Shown here in pieces: positions 57,951 through 64,000 of a stretch of DNA of 64,000 nt; the stretch's first letter is position 1; the number at the start of each line of letters is the position of its first letter. Location: positions 52,983 through 116,982 of the forward strand of contig JAIWNI010000088.1 in NCBI GenBank assembly GCA_025331435.1, in the 5' to 3' direction. Under the pieces are notes generated by a model that did not search any database, was not told the DNA's origin, and worked only from the letters and a program-made list of their open reading frames with translations. The position numbers and the translations under genes were made by a program. Origin of the DNA: Choanephora cucurbitarum. Its lineage: Eukaryota > Mucoromycota > Mucoromycetes > Mucorales > Choanephoraceae.

Positions 57951-59653
57951 TCAGTCGCTCTCCAATATTGCAACTTCATTGAAAGCTTCCTAGTTGTTGC
58001 TATAGTGTACACGCTGTAATCTAATGATTTACTTGGTAACAGTAATAAATCAATTCAACCAAAGAAAAGTTGTTCTTTTTTTAATTTGTATCGTTTACCT
58101 CTATTTATGTTGATAATGGATCTAATTTGTTAGCCGACGATTTCCCATACGAATCTGATTTGTCAGTGTACGAAATTAAACAATGAGAATCAAACTAGTC
58201 AAAGAATTAATGTTTATTGAGTGTAAAAGTACATGGCATTTAAAGAAGAAGTATCTGTGTCAGATCTTAGACATTAGATGAAGGGTTTACATTGATAGCT
58301 GGGATATGCATCGATAGAAGATATTAGACTCGATTTATCTTCTGGGTCTAGCATGATAGAACCCTGTTATCTAGGATCTGGTTGATCCATCATTTTGGTT
58401 CATATCCTAAACTCTGAACATTTCCACGCTGTATTACATCAGTTATGATGATCCAGCTTTATCGCATTATTGAGTCATTATGAATTATGCTATGTTGTAT
58501 ACTTGACACAACAGAATCAATACAGCGTACTCTTTGTTTGTTTTGATTAGAACCTTAGAACTGATAGATCAGTATGCATAAATACTTTAAAGCCGCAATG
58601 ACTAATATGGCTTCGGAAACCGTTCTTGTTCCTAATATGACATGTGTACAATAATGTAAAGGGTTAAAGAAAAAATTAAAGTTTAAGATAGAATTTTTAT
58701 ACGGGAAGGAACACATTGATGTTCATGGTGAGTAGAATTCTGCCATCATTTGTTAGTTCACCTTGTACCAGACTAGGTTGTTTAAACTGAATATAGCAAA
58801 GATTTTTGATGTCTTGTCATTATGAGTTTGCTGGTAGAGACCTATTATTTTTTTAACCTGTGTGACGCCTGATAATCTGTCTAATTTACTCCATCAATCA
58901 TGGAAGATTTGATTTTTATTTGCAAATATACTTGATGTCATCAAACATCGCTCTAATAATGTTGGCGTAGGATGAGATCAAATATCACATCTATGGGCCA
59001 TTGGATCAAATTGTTAGACTGCAATCTTTGTTATGATTGAAGCATACATAGACTAAATAGAGGTTTTAGGTAGAAACATTATTTGCCCTTAGGTTACTCT
59101 ACAAACAATAATTTCTGAAAATTCACAAATTATATGGGCAATTTTTATAGCGAAGTATGAACGTAGGCAGGTTTGTTGGTTCCGATGAGCAAAAATGAGT
59201 AAAAATAAGGATTCCAGAAAGAAGAACATGTTTGTTGTGATCTCTCAATTCAGCCAACATTGACATGATAGTTCGAACAAAGGACCAAATGATTAGCTTT
59301 TGTATTACTGTCAAATCATATTTTGATCTTTTGTATGATAAGTCAATGTACTTGACATTGATAATCATTCATGATTCATCGCTTGTATATAAAAGAAAAG
59401 TAAAGATGGTCATTAGTCTTTTTCGCAAAGTTCAGATGAGAATAATGAATTACATTCTTATGCTACCCTTACAAATGCTACGCTGCACAAAATACATTTC
59501 ACAACATTATAACTTTTGTTTGTTTGTTTTTGCTGACTTGATTACTTTGTCTTTTGTTGTGTTTAAAGATGAGTTGTTGAGAGACAAATGGTTTTCTTTT
59601 GTTTTATTTTCAAACCCTTATTCTTTAAGGCATTAAAAGCAAAAATCTCTAAA
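57951..59653. other. Gene-free AT-rich stretch (1.7 kb)
   Basis: No recognisable coding sequence or RNA. Overlapping short frames on both strands near 59123-59636 look like chance. The promoter of the ORF at 59654, if it is expressed, must lie in the last few hundred bases; T-rich sequence precedes the ATG. Confidence 0.55.
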
Positions 59654-60415
59654 ATGAACTCTTCAAATTACAACAACAACAATTTCGTCAACTCCAACCA
59701 TGATGACGACGGAATGTATTACACTGCTGAAGATACTTTTTCCGGCGCTTCTGAAGTAGTCGAACAAGTTGACCATGTTCAACAAATGGAAGACAAAAGA
59801 AATCATATGACAGAGGAGCAAAAGAGGAATGATTGCTTGGTAATGACTGATGTCGAAGCAGAAAGAAGACAGAAGGAGGCTGAGGTGATGGAGCTGGCCA
59901 ACCGGATGCGCGCCAGAACTAACAGAAGCGAGATGAGCCGTAACAACCCTCTCCAAAGAACTAGAGACTGGGATGATGAAGAAGGAAGTAGTACGAACAA
60001 GAGGGTACGACAGACACTTCGCTCCGTCGCCAGAGATATAGAGGCAGCTGAAGAATTAGTGAGGAAAGAACACTCCTTTCTTCAACAGGCATTAGAAAGA
60101 ATGGAAGGCTACACAAATCAAATAGTGCAGTCAAGTCACCGAACAGAGTCACTGTTGAAGGCCATTCAGCAAAACACAACTGTCAGCAATCAAATTGAAG
60201 ATGCCATTTTTCGGTTCATGGCAGAATCTCAAAATGCCCATACCATGGATCGAAAAATGATAATTGACAATCAGCAAATGCTGATTAAACTCAATCAAGA
60301 AATCCTGGAGCTCAAGAAGATCAGTAACAACAATGACCAGTCTGAAGAAAGAAGCAAAGGGAAAGTGAAGGGGAAGACGAAAGGAAAGGGCAAAGGAAAA
60401 GACAAAGAAAAATAA
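59654..60415 (+). CDS. Hypothetical charged coiled-coil protein with Lys/Gly tail
   Basis: Intact 253-codon ORF in a region where every other ORF is broken. The ATG at 59654 is preferred over an in-frame upstream extension that is hydrophobic and AT-rich. The product starts Asn-rich (SSNYNNNNF), has an acidic patch, then a long helical charged region with heptad-like spacing (about residues 55-225: ELANRMRARTNRSEM, AEELVRKEHSFLQQALERME, MLIKLNQEILELKKI). It ends in a repeated GK-rich tail (KGKVKGKTKGKGKGKDKEK). No catalytic or DNA-binding fold recognised. It ends 6 bp from the stop of the convergent Harbinger-like pseudogene, so it may be an accessory gene of that element or an unrelated host gene. 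Confidence 0.65.
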   Translation: MNSSNYNNNNFVNSNHDDDGMYYTAEDTFSGASEVVEQVDHVQQMEDKRNHMTEEQKRNDCLVMTDVEAERRQKEAEVMELANRMRARTNRSEMSRNNPLQRTRDWDDEEGSSTNKRVRQTLRSVARDIEAAEELVRKEHSFLQQALERMEGYTNQIVQSSHRTESLLKAIQQNTTVSNQIEDAIFRFMAESQNAHTMDRKMIIDNQQMLIKLNQEILELKKISNNNDQSEERSKGKVKGKTKGKGKGKDKEK

Positions 60416-60421
60416 ACTAGA

Positions 60422-61340
60422 TTAATTTAAACAGCTTCTAATGTATTCTTCTACTATTGGAGGGTCTACAGAGAAATATTTGCTTGTTTGATTTCCCCTG
60501 TTGATGCATACATGTACATTTTTGAAGAAAGTGGCAATTCGATAAGTAGGGCCCACACGATTTTGTTGCAACTTCATCTTGGGCTGATAATGTACATGTG
60601 CAAACAAAGTAGAAGTGTGTCCAAACTCCCATTCTACTGCTACACGTAACTCTGACATCTGTCGATTTACCCGAATGGCAGCATCGATTCTTCTTGCCCT
60701 ACTTCGATTGGTAATTGGCTTCGCGATGCACTCATGTCTACCATAAGCCGCAACCCCATTAAAAGCGTACAGCATACCGCTTGAATACCTTTAGTTAAAT
60801 AGATTTTCCAACTTATCAAACAATTTACTTTCTTCCAACATCCGCTAGTCATACACTGCTCCCGGATAGAGACCCAATAAACTTGATCTGATGCTGTCAG
60901 ATGCTACCGCGCCTTGATATTCTAAACGATAACTTCTTCATGTCTGTTGTAACGTAATATGTTAATTGTCATATAGGGGGGCAGATGGCATTGCAGGTAC
61001 CATAGATAGATGTGTCAGCATCTAAAAAGCAAAAGCCTTTGAAAATGAATGCTGCATTGTACCTTTATAGGTTATAGAACCGGAATTGGTGGTTGTTGAA
61101 ACTTAAGCCGTCATGAATTAACTGATTCAATGAATCTAGCATGCCATTGATGATGCAGATCGTGAAGAATGCGCAACCAAAAAGAAGGGTCAGGTCTTTC
61201 AAACTTGAAGGATAAGCTAATTTTCTTAGAAAAATGGCCAGCGAATAGATAGCAACGCATTTAAAGCTGTGATTATTATCATCACCTTTAAATATAATAT
61301 GATAAGCAAGACCAATAGCAACTTTGATCTGTTTCATCTG
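60422..61340 (-). pseudogene. PIF/Harbinger-type DDE transposase, broken
   Basis: Reading the minus strand: LAIFLRKLAYPSSLKDLTLL with an early helical part (61337-61065), then a region equivalent to the first catalytic block in which the Asp of the D-G-T motif appears to be Tyr (SIYGTCNAICPP). A middle block (YQGAVASDSIRSSLLGLYPG) and KLFDKLENLF are interrupted by stops. Finally an open 117-codon stretch contains MSELRVAVEWEFGH, the conserved third-Asp/Glu region of Harbinger nucleases. Several in-frame stops and the altered Asp show it is dead. No terminal inverted repeats or target-site duplication was identified by eye. Confidence 0.75.
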
Positions 61341-61916
61341 TTTTAAAGCAAATCAAAACAGCAAAAGACATGTGTCATCGCTTAAAATTTCGAGATCTAT
61401 AGGATGATTATCACGCAACCCATATAGATGCTGTTTCCCATCAAGACACGTCAAAAGATTTTCACCTTCGATATTCAGCTGAACATCCTCAACTATAAGT
61501 CTTAAGCGTTCAGTAACCGGTAAGAGGTTTTAAGTAGTGTGAATAAACATTTTTAAAAGAAATTTAGATTAGAAACAAAAGAGAAAATGAATCTGCCTTG
61601 AAGAACTCAATGGTTATTGTAAAGTATTGGGTTATTTTTGTGGCTGTAATAATAAAGTATCTAAAATATTCTCTTTCAACATTTACAATGCAAGTGCTTT
61701 TCTAGATTAACATACGATTAACTTGATTGTATGTAATAGCCAATATTTTACGACCTTGATATAAAGCGGTATTGCATATCATAGTCACAAGTTAAACTTT
61801 TTGCATCGACATTGTGTTTTCAATGTAAACATTCGTTTATGAATACCAAAAAGTGTGCAACCATTTCCAGCAAATGAAGTTTAAATAATTAGCAATGCTG
61901 CCTAGAAGTATTTTGA
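61341..61916. other. Gene-free AT-rich stretch
   Basis: No coding sequence, repeat or RNA recognised between the Harbinger-like remnant and the hairpin array. Confidence 0.5.
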
Positions 61917-62171
61917 TTAGTACGAGCATATTACAAACCGCACCTCCATTGCGGTAATAAAATTAGCACCTACGCTGCGCTCTGGTTGATTTTATTGACC
62001 TTCATTATGGTATGGTACGCTGCGCTTCGTAAGATGCTCATGCCGCCGCAGGCCAACTAATCCAATGAGAAGTTCAATGTGGGGGGCCCACCCATATTTT
62101 TTTTATACCTTCGTTATGGTATAAAATAGCCCCTTCGCTGCGCTTCGTGTATTTTAAACCGTCGCTTCGGT
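61917..62171. repeat. Array of GC-rich mini-hairpins and CGCTGCGCT motifs, candidate Helitron 3' end
   Basis: In about 250 bp of otherwise AT-rich DNA there are short palindromes: ACCGC/GCGGT (61937-61955); a 9-bp perfect stem TTTTATACC/GGTATAAAA with an 8-nt loop (62101-62126); ACCG/CGGT (62158-62171); and a weaker ACC/GGT pair (61998-62011). They alternate with three copies of CGCTGCGCT, two extended to CGCTGCGCTTCGT (about 61973, 62018, 62137). On the minus strand the array lies downstream of a helicase pseudogene, and the last hairpin is followed 16 nt later by CTAA then T, as at Helitron 3' ends. Confidence 0.6.
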
Positions 62172-62347
62172 AAAAAAAAAACATGTGTCCCGGGGCAGTG
62201 AGAAAGAATCAAGCTTATCCGAATAGATGGATTAAAGCTTAATGAGATGGGTTTGATTAAGATCAGATATAAGCAATTTTTCAAAAAGTAGTTTTATTGT
62301 TATGTATAGGAATAATAAGGATAATAAGTCTATAGAAAGTAAAAATA
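62172..62347. other. Short spacer between hairpin array and helicase
   Basis: AT-rich apart from CCCGGGGCAG near 62189-62198. No gene; probably the 3' non-coding part of the helicase-bearing element. Confidence 0.5.
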
Positions 62348-64000
62348 TTAAGTGAAAACTTCTTTGTATACGACATTTCTTGTATGGTTTTTAGCATATT
62401 GTGCTGGAATGGAGCTTGATTTGCCAATGAGAATTTTGATAGATTCTTTTTGTCTTACTCGTGAAAGAGCAACATACAACTGGCCATAGCTAAAAACAGG
62501 TTTTAGTGGATACAATTCAGCCCGATCGAGAGTTTGCCCTTGAGCTTTGTTAATTATCATGGCAAAAGCAAGTTTGATTGGAAATTGATTTCGCTGAAAT
62601 TGCATACCATCAGTTTCAGCAGAAAAAAGCTTTATCCTTGGAATGCATACAACTGATCCAGCAAAGGCGTCTGTTTCGATAGTAGCTTCAATTAAGTTTT
62701 GCATTAATGACTTGACAATGAGTCTTGTATCATTACATAAGCCATTCAGAACATCAAGGTTTCTTAGAAGCATGATAGGTGCTCCAACTTTTAGAGTGAG
62801 TACATGAGGAGGCAACGCACCAGATTCAATTACATTGAGAATTTCCATAGGACGTTTTAATGACTGTTGAAGATCCAAGGTATCATCAGCACTGTAGTAA
62901 ATGACTTGTTCACCAGGAAGTTTTTCGATCAATAAGCGATTGATTTCGGCAACATGCACATTGATAGGCGTTAATATAGCAGAGCTAATCAAATATGATG
63001 TATCATTTCCAATCCTCAAGTCCGAATTAAATAGCTCTGGATATACAGCAGAAAGAAGATTCCGAAGATTATCTCCTGTTATGAGCATGGAATCCAGCAG
63101 TTTGATAAAGTCAGTATCTGTGGGAAAGAAGTTTGGATAAACTTGTACTCGAAGAGTTTCTGCTGAGCCATTACCAATATTCAAAAGCATATTAGCAAAT
63201 TGCTCAAGTTCAAGAGACAATGATGGATTGTTGCTATTTTGAGCTTGCTGAACACGCATGTTGATTTGAAGCTTTTTGACTGTAAAGGAAGGCCAGAGAA
63301 AAGATCGGTTGATGCATGCGTTGACAACGTCTGATCTACTGCCTTTAGGAATCACAGGGAGTACTTGACGAAAGTCGCCACCAAAAATTATCAATCTGCC
63401 ACCAAATGGTACTGATTCAAGCACCTTATTTTAAGTATTTAAAATATCTTTGAATGTTCGATCGACTGTTTCAAGAGTAGACTTGTTGATCATTGAAAAC
63501 TCATCCCAAATAATTAGTTCGGTCGTCCTCAAAAATTAAACTTGTATAGAGGATGGTGTGGTTCTACACATTGTAATGGAGGAAGTTTCCAAAGGTATTT
63601 TGAACATGGAATGAGCTGTCCTGCCACCTGCCATCAGTAATGCAGCTGTGCTACTGGATGCAACAGCGAAAGCAAATCCATCATGACCAGATCGTACTGC
63701 TTTCAAGAGTGTGTCAAAAAGGTAGGTTTTACCCATACCTCCAGGTCCATCAACAAGAAAAAGTCTAGGAAACTCAGTTGAGTTACAGCCATCTCTTTCA
63801 ACGCATTGCATGATTGCTTGATAAATCTCAAGTTGATCAGAATTGAAATTTGTTACATCTTCAAGATAGGTTGTCTGTCTTGCAATAGTATTCAATCGAA
63901 GTTGTTCTTGGATCAGACTATTAGGAGCAGAATAACTAGGATCAGGAATAGGTAATTGAAATTGCTCATATGATCGTAAGCTCGAGCCATGATGACTTGT
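62348..64000 (-). pseudogene. Helitron/PIF1-type DNA helicase, two in-frame stops, runs off the right edge
   Basis: SF1 helicase of the Pif1 group as carried by Helitrons. One minus-strand frame runs from the window edge to 62348: Walker A FLVDGPGGMGKTYLF, ASSSTAALLMAGGRTAHSMF, motif II LIIWDEFSMINKS, motif III FGGDFRQVLPVIPKGSR, NRSFLWPSF, and the C-terminal SYGQLYVALSRVR (motif VI) after INKAQGQTL. The same frame is interrupted by TAA at 63536-63538 and again at about 63431, with no plausible intron around either, so it is a pseudogene or its stops are sequencing errors. The Rep/HUH endonuclease that would prove a Helitron would lie beyond the right edge. A host Pif1 gene is unlikely given the stops and setting. 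Confidence 0.85.

Overview
The window looks like nuclear DNA of an early-diverging fungus, most likely Mucoromycota and probably Mucorales. Nearly every gene is a conserved eukaryotic housekeeping gene split by short introns of about 40-90 nt with GTAAGT-like donors. Intergenic DNA is AT-rich with many A/T homopolymers. The protein set fits a filamentous fungus: a Ras with a CILM tail, an Srk1/Rck2-type kinase, a Zn2Cys6 factor, a GH15 glucoamylase and an MFS sugar transporter. One importin gene carries a textbook U12-type AT-AC intron, and minor-class splicing is known from mucoralean fungi. I rebuilt 20 complete genes exon by exon. Every multi-exon model sums to a multiple of three and joins conserved family motifs across its junctions.

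Left part (1-16.9 kb): a divergent pair of splicing factors (SF3B3/Rse1, running off the left edge, and a CWF19L1/Drn1-like protein with two zinc knuckles); a Ras GTPase; an MPPED-type metallophosphoesterase; a RasGEF-domain protein with an acidic tail carrying five W-x-G-Y motifs; then, on the minus strand, a BRD8-like SANT-bromodomain protein and a polyQ protein with a GLTSCR1/BICRA domain.

Middle (16.9-46.8 kb): a decayed coding remnant; a very long FG nucleoporin of the Nup58/Nup49 type; importin-9/Kap114 with the U12 intron; hexokinase; NAE1/Ula1 (NEDD8 E1 subunit); a sugar transporter; a zinc alcohol/polyol dehydrogenase; a HEI10/CCNB1IP1 meiotic RING protein with a GC-AG intron and 21-22 nt microexons; a Zn2Cys6 regulator; an Srk1/Rck2 kinase; and a short GH15 glucoamylase.

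Right part (47-55.3 kb): REX4 exonuclease, an ING-type PHD protein, a small unknown ORF, an EamA/DMT transporter, mitochondrial-type seryl-tRNA synthetase and PIG-C/Gpi2. Long poly-G/poly-C runs become frequent here.

From 55.4 kb to the end is a transposon graveyard: a retropepsin remnant, a frameshifted hAT transposase C-terminus, an intact 253-residue coiled-coil ORF lying tail-to-tail with a stop-ridden PIF/Harbinger nuclease, an array of GC-rich mini-hairpins, and a Helitron/Pif1-type helicase with two in-frame stops that runs off the right edge. The hairpin array sits where a Helitron 3' end would be expected and is the least explained structure here.

Most genes are unrelated single-copy loci, so no operon logic applies. 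The plausible functional pairs are the divergent splicing factors, Ras with a RasGEF, and the adjacent chromatin genes BRD8-like and BICRA-like.
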